Source of the DNA: Aldehydirespirator sp965205155
GTDB taxonomy: Bacteria; Actinomycetota; Acidimicrobiia; Acidimicrobiales; Aldehydirespiratoraceae
Direction of reading: 5' to 3'
DNA: 64,000 nt
NCBI GenBank assembly: GCA_965205155.1
Contig: OZ242033.1
Span: 3,100,001 to 3,164,000, forward strand
Under the pieces are notes generated by a model. That model saw only the letters and a list, made by a program, of their open reading frames with translations, was not told the DNA's origin and did no database searches. This document shows, piece by piece, positions 54,263 to 61,498 of this stretch. Position 1 is the stretch's first letter, and each line of letters opens with the position of its first letter. The position numbers and the translations under genes were made by a program.

Positions 54263-56251
54263 ATGCCCTCCCATCCCATTCGTTCGCTCGTAGGCCTGCT
54301 AGTGGCCACTGCGGTCATGGCCGGTCTTCTCGCCGCGCCGGCCGTAGCCCATCCCCATGGCCCGTCCGATGACGAGTTCACCTTCATCGGCGGAGGATGG
54401 GGACACGGATCCGGCTTGAGCCAGTACGGCGCTCTCGGGCGAGCGGAGGCCGGCCACACCCACGAGCAGATCCTCGCCTTCTACTACGACAGCACCACAT
54501 TGAGGACCGATCCTGCTCTCGTGCCCGACGACATCGACGTGCGCATCGCCGTCCACAACACGACGGTGTTCAGGCCCTCAGGCCTGCTGACCGTGTCAAT
54601 GGACGGCCAGTTCCTGGACACCACCGTCAACACGCTGACCGTGCGCCGCGGCGACGGCGGCTGGTACATCAACTCCAGCAACATCGACTGGTGCCAGCGC
54701 ACCGGGAGCCTCTGCAGGGGGACCGTGCTGACGGTGAGCTTCAACGACGGCGAGGCCGTCCGGGTCTCAAACACCAGCAATGGCGCCGAGCAATACGCCC
54801 ACGGGCAGTTCCAGCTCACCCCGGCTGCCGCAGGCGTGGCCAACTGCGGCAGTGCCAGCGCCAACCAGTACTGCCTCGTGATCGGCGACATGACCATGCA
54901 GCAGTACCTGTACGGCCTCGACGAGATGCCCCACAGCTGGCCGGCGGAGGCTCTCAAGGCCCAGGCCGTCGCGGCCCGCAGCTACGCCGTCGCCGTTATG
55001 GAGGACCGGGCCAACTGGTCGGCGCCGTTCGACCTCTACGCGTCCACCCGGGACCAGGAGTACAGGGCCTGGGACTACGAACGCGAGCCGGGCCACGACG
55101 CTTGGACGATCCAGGTGGACGCCACCGACGACACCGTGCTCACCTACCAGCCGGCCGGCGGGGGCGGCCCCGAGGTGATCGTCGCGTTCTACAGCTCCTC
55201 CAACGGGGGCCACACTGCGGCCAACGAGGAGCCCCGGCGAGAGTCCGTGCCGTACCTGCTGGCCAAGCCGGACCCCTTCGATGCCGCTCCCGACGCCAAC
55301 GGCGACCCCCAGAACGCCACCCACTCCTGGGAGCGCACCTACACCGCCGAGCAGATCAGCAGGTGGCTCGCGGAGTACCCCTTCGCCGACCTCGACGTGG
55401 GCGAGATCACCGAGATCTACATCTCGGCACCCGGACCGTCGGGCCGGATCGACGATTCGCTGGTAACCCTGGTGGGATCGGACCGCACGCTGGAGGTCCG
55501 CAACGAGGACGGGGAACCGTACGGCTATCGCTTCTACTACGCCCTCGTGCTGGGCTGCCGCAAGACGCAGGGCTGCCGGCCCCTGCTGTCCACGAAGCTG
55601 ACGCAACTGGGCTCCCACACCGGCGACGGCTACACCGTCCACACCCTCCGCTTCACCGACGTCCCGTGGGACGCTCCCTACGCGGAGGCGGTGCTGTGGA
55701 TGCTCAACACCGAGATCACGCAGGGCACGACGGCGACGACGTTCTCTCCCGAGCGCACGCTGACTCGAGCCCAGTTCGCCACGTTCCTGTGGCGCTTCGC
55801 GGGCGAGCCGCAGTCGGCCGACGGATCCCTGACCTTCGACGACGTGGAGCCCGACAGCTTCTACTCGCAGGCCGTGGGGTGGATGGTGGACCAGAGCATC
55901 ACTCTGGGATGCAGCGGCGATCCTGTGCTGTTCTGCCCCAACGATCCGCTCAGGGCCTCGCATCTGGCCGCCTTCCTGTGGCGCTTCGCCGGGCGCACCT
56001 ACAGCAGCCACCCCGTGCCGTTCACCGACATCGGGATCAACGACTTCTACCTGGAGGCCGTCCGGTGGCTGGTGGAGCATCGCCTCTGGATCGGCGCGGA
56101 CTTCCAGTCGCCCGGCGACGGCCCGACGGAATTCAGTCCCGGCGACAACGTGGACCGGGCCAGGATGGCCATGCTGCTGTGGAACCTGGCCGCGGCACCG
56201 GGAGCGTTCGACATCGACGTGCCGCTGCCGCCCCTGATGCGATCGCCGTGA
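54263..56251 (+). CDS. Secreted SpoIID/LytB-domain protein with three SLH repeats
   Basis: 662 residues. A signal peptide (MPSHPIRSLVGLLVATAVMA... with an AVA-H cleavage site near 29/30), the SpoIID motif GGGWGHGSGLSQYGALG at 43-59, LYGLDEMPHSWPAEALKAQA and AVAARSYAV in the core, and three S-layer-homology repeats starting near 463 (DVPWDAPYAEAVLWM), 522 (FDDVEPDSFYSQAVGWM) and 584 (FTDIGINDFYLEAVRWL). SpoIID enzymes are lytic transglycosylases; SLH repeats bind pyruvylated wall polymers. It probably acts on, and is tethered to, the cell wall. Coupled (GTGA) to the sugar transferase downstream. Confidence 0.9.
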   Translation: MPSHPIRSLVGLLVATAVMAGLLAAPAVAHPHGPSDDEFTFIGGGWGHGSGLSQYGALGRAEAGHTHEQILAFYYDSTTLRTDPALVPDDIDVRIAVHNTTVFRPSGLLTVSMDGQFLDTTVNTLTVRRGDGGWYINSSNIDWCQRTGSLCRGTVLTVSFNDGEAVRVSNTSNGAEQYAHGQFQLTPAAAGVANCGSASANQYCLVIGDMTMQQYLYGLDEMPHSWPAEALKAQAVAARSYAVAVMEDRANWSAPFDLYASTRDQEYRAWDYEREPGHDAWTIQVDATDDTVLTYQPAGGGGPEVIVAFYSSSNGGHTAANEEPRRESVPYLLAKPDPFDAAPDANGDPQNATHSWERTYTAEQISRWLAEYPFADLDVGEITEIYISAPGPSGRIDDSLVTLVGSDRTLEVRNEDGEPYGYRFYYALVLGCRKTQGCRPLLSTKLTQLGSHTGDGYTVHTLRFTDVPWDAPYAEAVLWMLNTEITQGTTATTFSPERTLTRAQFATFLWRFAGEPQSADGSLTFDDVEPDSFYSQAVGWMVDQSITLGCSGDPVLFCPNDPLRASHLAAFLWRFAGRTYSSHPVPFTDIGINDFYLEAVRWLVEHRLWIGADFQSPGDGPTEFSPGDNVDRARMAMLLWNLAAAPGAFDIDVPLPPLMRSP

Positions 56252-57564
56252 GGACCGGCTTCCTGCGAAGACTGGGATTCCGCTATCTGTACCTGATCGA
56301 CGCGACCACGCTCTTCGGGCTCATGGTTGCGATCACGACGGTGCGCTTCGGGCTCGACTGGCCGACCTACCCGCTGTCGCACTATGCGGTCGGCTTCGCC
56401 GTGGCGACCGGCCTGCACATGGCCGTCTACTACTTCGGCGGCCTCTACGAGTACGAGCAGCGGCTCGGGCGGCCTCCCTGGCTGCCGCGGGCCACGATGC
56501 TCACCCTGCTGGCGGTGGGGGCCGACGCAACCGTGAGCCTGCTCAGCGGCCGCTACCTGATGCCCCGAGCCAATCTTGTGGTCCTGGCCGTGGCCGCGAG
56601 CCTCGTCGTGTCGTTCAACCGCTGGCTGGCCCGGCAAGTGAGGATGCGCGGTTTCGGGCGGCCCCGCGTGCTGCTGGTGGGAGATGCTGCCGATGTGGAG
56701 TCGGCGCGGCGCCATCTGGCCGAGTCGAGGCAGGCCACGGAGATCGCCGGCCAGACGGGCACGTTCTCCGACATCGCTGCAGAGGTGCACCGGTGCGCCG
56801 CCACCGATCTGCTGCTGCTGTCGCGCCAGTCGCTGGACATCATCTATCCCGAGCCGCTCGCCGAGCTCGAGGCACGCCAGGTGGGGGTCTACCGGCGCAT
56901 CACGCCGTCCGACACCCTGCTGGGGCTGCAGCGGACCCGCCAGATCGGTGGTATGCCCTTCGTTGCGCTGCGAGCCCATGCCCTGCCGGCGTGCCGGCTG
57001 CGATTCAAGCGCCTCCTCGACCTTGTCTACCTGCTGGTGCTGGCTCCGTTCGCGATGCCGCTGACGCTCGCAGTCGCCCTGTACGTGCGCCTGCGGGCGG
57101 GTCGGGGGGCGCTCTACCGCCAGGAACGGGTGGGCATGGAGGGCCGGACGTTCGTCATGGTGAAGTTCCGGACCATGACGCCGGACGCGGAGCAGGCCGG
57201 GCCGGAGCTGGCCCTCGCCGACGACCCCAGGGTGATCGAGGGGCTGGTCTGGCTGCGCCGCACCCGGCTCGACGAGCTGCCGCAGTTTTGGAACATTCTG
57301 GTGGGCGACATGTCGCTGGTCGGGCCCCGGGCCGAGCGGCCCGCGCTGGTGGCCCGGCTCGAGGAGGAGATCGCCGGGTACGGACGGCGTCACGACATCC
57401 CGCCCGGCATCACCGGCCTGGCCCAGACCCAGGGCCACTACCAGACGGACGCCGCCTACAAGCTGGGCCACGACCTGCAATACGTTGTGAACTGGTCTCC
57501 GTTGCTCGACTGGGAGATCATGGTGAAGAGTCTCATCGTCATGGCCCGCCGCTCAGGCCGGTGA
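56248..57564 (+). CDS. WbaP/WcaJ-type undecaprenyl-phosphate sugar-1-phosphate transferase
   Basis: Starts a glycan chain by moving a hexose-1-phosphate from a nucleotide sugar to undecaprenyl phosphate. 438 residues from GTG 56248: four N-terminal membrane helices, a CoA-binding-like region (GRPRVLLVGDAADVESARRH), and the C-terminal transferase with FKRLLDLVYLLVLAP, VMVKFRTMTPDAEQ, RRTRLDELPQFWNILVGDMS and VGPRAERP. It overlaps the SLH gene upstream and the GT2 gene downstream by four bases each (GTGA), forming a tight three-gene unit. Confidence 0.93.
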   Translation: MRTGFLRRLGFRYLYLIDATTLFGLMVAITTVRFGLDWPTYPLSHYAVGFAVATGLHMAVYYFGGLYEYEQRLGRPPWLPRATMLTLLAVGADATVSLLSGRYLMPRANLVVLAVAASLVVSFNRWLARQVRMRGFGRPRVLLVGDAADVESARRHLAESRQATEIAGQTGTFSDIAAEVHRCAATDLLLLSRQSLDIIYPEPLAELEARQVGVYRRITPSDTLLGLQRTRQIGGMPFVALRAHALPACRLRFKRLLDLVYLLVLAPFAMPLTLAVALYVRLRAGRGALYRQERVGMEGRTFVMVKFRTMTPDAEQAGPELALADDPRVIEGLVWLRRTRLDELPQFWNILVGDMSLVGPRAERPALVARLEEEIAGYGRRHDIPPGITGLAQTQGHYQTDAAYKLGHDLQYVVNWSPLLDWEIMVKSLIVMARRSGR

Positions 57565-58583
57565 ACAGCCCCCGAGCCGCCCGCGACCGCCTGCCGCACA
57601 TCTCGGTGGTGGTGCCGGCTCGGGACTGTGCCGCGGTGATAGGTGAGTGTCTCGCCGCCATCGGCTCCCAGACATACCGCGGGCCTGTCGACGTGACGGT
57701 GGCAGTGGCACCCAGCCGCGACGGCACCGGGCAGGCGATCGCCGGTACCGGCATCGAGCTGCCCTTGCAGGTGGTTGAGAACCCCGCGGGGACCACCGCG
57801 GCGGGCCTCAACATTGCAGTGGCAGCATCGAAGGGCCCGGTCGTGGCCCGGGTGGACGCCCAGTCGAGGGTTCCGCCCGACTACCTGGAGCGCGCCGTGT
57901 CCACGCTGGCTCAGACCGGGGCGGCCAACGTGGGCGGCGTGCAGCGCCCCGTCGGCGCCGCCGGCCTGCCGGGCGCGATCGCGGCCGCGATGGGGTCGCC
58001 CTTCGGGGGTGGTCCCGCGGCCTTCCGCCGAGGCCGGCACTCCGGACCATCCGACACCGTGTACCTCGGAGTGTTCGACCGCGAGGCCCTGGAATCGGTC
58101 GGCGGCTTCGACGAGACCCTCGGGCGCAACCAGGACTACGAACTCAACTGGCGGCTGCGCCAGCAGGGGCACTCCGTGTGGCTCGATCCGAGCCTCGTGG
58201 TCGACTACGTGCCCCGCTCCAACTACCGGGGGCTCGCCCGCCAGTACTTCTCGTACGGCGCATGGAAGCGCACCATGCTGATGCGCAATCCCCGATCGCT
58301 TCGCATCCGCCAACTGGCCGCTCCCGCGCTGGCCGCGGGTCTGGCGTTCTCGGCGCTCGAACTGGCCCTGGGACGCTGGCGGGGCGCGGCCCTGCCGGTG
58401 CTGTACGCCGTGGCCAGCGCGGTGGCCGCCACCCGCCTGCGCGACTCGCTGCGGGGCCGGCTCGACCGGGCCCGGGCTGCAGCCGCCTTCGCGGTGATGC
58501 ACCTTGCCTGGGGCGCGGGCTTCCTGGCGGGCCGGACCAGCCGCGGCAGGCGGCCGGATCAGGAGGCAGCCGACCGCAGGTAG
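57561..58583 (+). CDS. GT2 glycosyltransferase (ExoA-like)
   Basis: 340 residues from GTG 57561: ISVVVPARDCAAVIGECLAAI at the N-terminus, VARVDAQSRVPPDYLERAV (D-x-D-like metal site near 94-96), GGVQRPVGAAG, GGFDETLGRNQDYELNWRLRQ (acceptor region with ED-like QDYE), and C-terminal hydrophobic helices (about 255-320). This resembles succinoglycan-type ExoA transferases that add the second sugar to a lipid-linked chain, matching its coupling to the chain-initiating enzyme. Confidence 0.9.
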   Translation: MNSPRAARDRLPHISVVVPARDCAAVIGECLAAIGSQTYRGPVDVTVAVAPSRDGTGQAIAGTGIELPLQVVENPAGTTAAGLNIAVAASKGPVVARVDAQSRVPPDYLERAVSTLAQTGAANVGGVQRPVGAAGLPGAIAAAMGSPFGGGPAAFRRGRHSGPSDTVYLGVFDREALESVGGFDETLGRNQDYELNWRLRQQGHSVWLDPSLVVDYVPRSNYRGLARQYFSYGAWKRTMLMRNPRSLRIRQLAAPALAAGLAFSALELALGRWRGAALPVLYAVASAVAATRLRDSLRGRLDRARAAAAFAVMHLAWGAGFLAGRTSRGRRPDQEAADRR

Positions 58584-58603
58584 CCGAACCCGAGGCGGCC
58601 GGA

Positions 58604-59353
58604 TCAGCGGGAGCCGGCCGAAGCCAGGTAGGCGGCCACGACCTCGCCGGGGTCGCCCACCGCTTTGAGCACGCCGTCGTCGAGCCACGCGACCCGATCA
58701 CAGTGCCGCTCGATCTCGTCCATGACGTGGGTCCCGAGCACCACCGAACCGGCCGCGGACCTGATCTCGGAGATGCGCTGGGCGCTGCGGCGGCGGAAGT
58801 CCTCGTCTCCCACCGCGAGGGCCTCGTCGATCAGCAGGATGTCGGGGATCCGAGCCGTGGCGATGGCGAAGTGGAGCCGGGCCCGCATCCCTGAGGAATA
58901 CGTTCGCATGGGCCGGTCGATGGCGTCTCGCAGTCCCGAGAAGTCGATGATCTCATCGGCGCGACTCTCGATCTCGGCCTTGGTGAAGCCCAGCGCCAGC
59001 CCGCCGATGAGGATGTTGCGCCGGCCCGACAGCGCCGGGCGCAGGGCGGAGGACACTCCCAGCAGTGACGGCCGGCAGCGGCCGAGGATCGTGCCCGACT
59101 CCAGCGGCAGCAGTCCCGTCATTGCGGAGAGCAGCGTGGTCTTGCCCGCGCCGTTGGCTCCGATCAGGCCGAGGGTCTCCGACTCGTGCAGGTCCAGGCT
59201 GACACCCCGAAGGGCGCGGATCGTCCGGTACCGGCGGCGGGCCCGGCCCTGGGCGAAGATCTGCTTCAGTCCCGGAACGGGGTCCTCGTAGACCCGGTAG
59301 TAGACGTGGGCGTCGCGCACCCGCACGGTGACAGCCGGACCCATCGCCGTCAC
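58604..59353 (-). CDS. ABC polysaccharide exporter, ATP-binding subunit (Wzt-like)
   Basis: 249 residues from GTG 59353, which overlaps the permease stop (GTGA). Walker A GANGAGKTT at 65-73, signature YSSGM at 152-156 and Walker B ILLIDEAL at 172-179; the N-terminal YRVYEDPVPGLKQIFAQGR and the short length are typical of the TagH/Wzt/RfbE group. No C-terminal glycan-binding domain is present. Energises export of a lipid-linked polymer by the adjacent permease. ATG 59344 is an alternative start. Confidence 0.93.
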   Translation of the reverse strand: MTAMGPAVTVRVRDAHVYYRVYEDPVPGLKQIFAQGRARRRYRTIRALRGVSLDLHESETLGLIGANGAGKTTLLSAMTGLLPLESGTILGRCRPSLLGVSSALRPALSGRRNILIGGLALGFTKAEIESRADEIIDFSGLRDAIDRPMRTYSSGMRARLHFAIATARIPDILLIDEALAVGDEDFRRRSAQRISEIRSAAGSVVLGTHVMDEIERHCDRVAWLDDGVLKAVGDPGEVVAAYLASAGSR

Positions 59354-60177
59354 GCTCCCAGCCGCTGCTCGGACCGGTGGAAGGCCATGAAGCCGACCAC
59401 GGGCAGGGCGATACACCATGCCAGCAGGCCGGCCACCACCCAGCCGTCGGCGGGCTCCCCCACCAGGCACCAGCGGGCGCAGGTGATCACGTCGTAGATC
59501 GGGTTCAGGGCGAAGGCCCTTCTCCAGCCGGGGCTCGTAACGAATGCCTCGACGCTGAATATCACGCCCGAGGCGTAGAACAGCAGCCTGAACAGGTGGG
59601 GCAGCAGCTGCTGGAGATCCGACAGCGACGCCCCGATCCGGGCCACCAGCAGGGCTGCACCCAAGTTGAACAGGAACTGGGCCGCGAGCACCGCGGGCAG
59701 TACCAACCATCTCATCGATGGGCGCTCGCCGGTGGCGACCACGGCAATCATCGCCAGGACCAGCGCGGGCACGAAGGCTGCGGTCTGGCCGTTGAGAGTG
59801 GCGGCCGGCAGGAGGATGCGGGGGAACTGGACCGATCGGATCAGGCCCAGGTTGCGGCTGATGCAGACGGCCGCGTCCTGGACCACTCGCTGGGTGAGAT
59901 GGAACAGCACCACACCGACGATGAGGAAGCCCAGGAAGTTCTCGACTCCGCGGCTGGTGTCGATAACGACTCCGAATATCAGGAAGTACACGCCGACCAG
60001 CAGGGCAGGGTTGGCGATGTGCCACAACTGCCCCAGGACGGTGCCCATGTTCTGGGCCCGGAGATCCTGGGCGGGAACCAGGATGGCGAACTCCCGCCTG
60101 TTCCACGCCTCCCTCAGATAGGACGCCGAGGACGGGGGACGCGTGAGGTCATATAGGTGCTGGTCCCGATCACTCAC
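59350..60177 (-). CDS. ABC polysaccharide exporter, permease subunit (Wzm-like)
   Basis: 275 residues with six predicted membrane helices and the ABC-2 transporter pattern of Wzm/TagG: an N-terminal amphipathic WNRREFAILVPAQDLRAQN, GTVLGQLWHIANPALLVGVYFLIFGVV, and a late NPIYDVITCARW. It forms the channel for the polymer powered by the downstream ATPase. GTG 60177 is set by the TAGGAT box seven bases upstream, shared as a palindrome with the divergent ligase gene; codons upstream of it overlap that promoter and are rejected. Confidence 0.9.
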   Translation of the reverse strand: MSDRDQHLYDLTRPPSSASYLREAWNRREFAILVPAQDLRAQNMGTVLGQLWHIANPALLVGVYFLIFGVVIDTSRGVENFLGFLIVGVVLFHLTQRVVQDAAVCISRNLGLIRSVQFPRILLPAATLNGQTAAFVPALVLAMIAVVATGERPSMRWLVLPAVLAAQFLFNLGAALLVARIGASLSDLQQLLPHLFRLLFYASGVIFSVEAFVTSPGWRRAFALNPIYDVITCARWCLVGEPADGWVVAGLLAWCIALPVVGFMAFHRSEQRLGA

Positions 60178-60184
60178 CGCGACA

Positions 60185-60194
60185 ATCCTAGGAT
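60185..60194. promoter_or_regulatory. Palindromic divergent -10 element ATCCTAGGAT
   Basis: The palindrome reads TAGGAT on both strands (60189-60194 plus; 60190-60185 minus). Each box is followed by exactly seven bases and a start codon: ATG 60202 on the plus strand, GTG 60177 on the minus strand. Two leaderless transcripts could thus start from one shared element. Confidence 0.6.
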
Positions 60195-60201
60195 CAGCCC
60201 G

Positions 60202-61491
60202 ATGGCTGCGACCCCCGCTTCGCCGGAGTCTGCTGACGCCGGCTGGCAGGCTGCCAAAAAACACGCGTTCACCGCCCGGACCTTCAGGGTGGCGATTGCG
60301 TCCGCAGCCCTGCTCGTGTTGACCAACGGACCGGTGCTGCTCTTCTCCAAGAGCGTGCTGGACCGCACCGGCCGCTGGGAGGACCTGGCGGTGTGGCCGT
60401 TCCTCGCCGCGGCGGCCGTCTCCGGCGCGGCACTGGCCGCGTGGAACCTCTTGGAGGCGCGTAACCGCCCCCTCGAGGCCACCGAGTTGATCGCCGCCAC
60501 CGCAGCAGGCTGGTTCGCGCTGGCCGCGCTCGCCTCCTCAATGTGGAGCGTGGACCCCGCCGCCACCGCCTGGCGTTCGTCCATCTACGTCGGGATGGCC
60601 CTGCTGGCGTGGGCGATCGCCCGGCTCGATGCCCGCGACACCTCGGCCATGATCGGCCTGATGGCCGCCGCGGCGGTAGGAGCCAGCCTGTTGTTGATCG
60701 TGCTCCGACCAGGCCTCGGCCTCGGGCCGAACGACTACTGGAAGGGTGTGTACACCAACCGCAACTCCCTGGCCCCGATGGCCGCGATCGGCGTGCTGGC
60801 GGGGTTCCGCTTCGCTCTGGCTCCCGGCCGCTTCCGGCGGTATGGGTCGGTCGGGCTCGCGCTGGCGTCAGCGGCGGCCCTGGTCGGCGCGGGCAGCCGA
60901 ACCGCGTGGGTGTCGCTCGCCGCCGCCTTGGTCGTGTCCAGCCTTCCCCTGGTCTACCACTGGGTGGCAGGACATCGGAGCAGGAGCCGCGCCGCGAAGG
61001 TCACCGCAGCCGCGGCGGGCGTGAGCACGGTGGCCGCCGTCGCTTGCCTGGCCGCGGTCTGGAACGTTCCCACCCTCAGCCAGCGCCGCACCATCTGGAG
61101 CCTGGTCTGGGACCGGATCCTCCAGCGGCCACTGGGCGGCCACGGGTTCTTCACCTTCTGGGACATAGAGGAACTGACCCAACACGTGCTGCTGCGGCGG
61201 GGCAGCGCCCACAACAGCCTGGTCGAAGTCGGCCTGGGGCTGGGCCTGCTGGGTGTGGTCCCCTTCGTGGTCATAGTGGTCCTGGCCGCCCGCAACGCCG
61301 GTCTGGCGCTGTGTCGGCGACCTGGAGCGGACACCTGGATGTGGGCCGCGCTCGTAGCCTTCCTACTGGTGGAGAACGTGACCGAGAGCTTCGTGCTGTG
61401 GTTCTCCTACAGCTGGGTGCTGCTGATGGCCGCTGCGCTGAGGCCGGCCGCGGGGGCAAGAGCGCCTGCATGGTGCTCGACGGCGCGATGA
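60202..61491 (+). CDS. O-antigen ligase/Wzy-type polymerase family protein
   Basis: 429 residues, about eleven membrane helices. The Wzy_C/WaaL features are GVYTNRNSLAPMAAIG (about 188-203), the arginine in GAGSRTAWVSL, and AHNSLVEVGLGLGLLG (about 337-352). Such proteins polymerise or ligate lipid-linked glycans on the outer face of the membrane. Start ATG 60202 is fixed by the shared TAGGAT box; the frame continues upstream into the divergent permease and is rejected. The next gene begins seven bases after the stop. Confidence 0.88.
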   Translation: MAATPASPESADAGWQAAKKHAFTARTFRVAIASAALLVLTNGPVLLFSKSVLDRTGRWEDLAVWPFLAAAAVSGAALAAWNLLEARNRPLEATELIAATAAGWFALAALASSMWSVDPAATAWRSSIYVGMALLAWAIARLDARDTSAMIGLMAAAAVGASLLLIVLRPGLGLGPNDYWKGVYTNRNSLAPMAAIGVLAGFRFALAPGRFRRYGSVGLALASAAALVGAGSRTAWVSLAAALVVSSLPLVYHWVAGHRSRSRAAKVTAAAAGVSTVAAVACLAAVWNVPTLSQRRTIWSLVWDRILQRPLGGHGFFTFWDIEELTQHVLLRRGSAHNSLVEVGLGLGLLGVVPFVVIVVLAARNAGLALCRRPGADTWMWAALVAFLLVENVTESFVLWFSYSWVLLMAAALRPAAGARAPAWCSTAR

Positions 61492-61498
61492 TGGTCGA

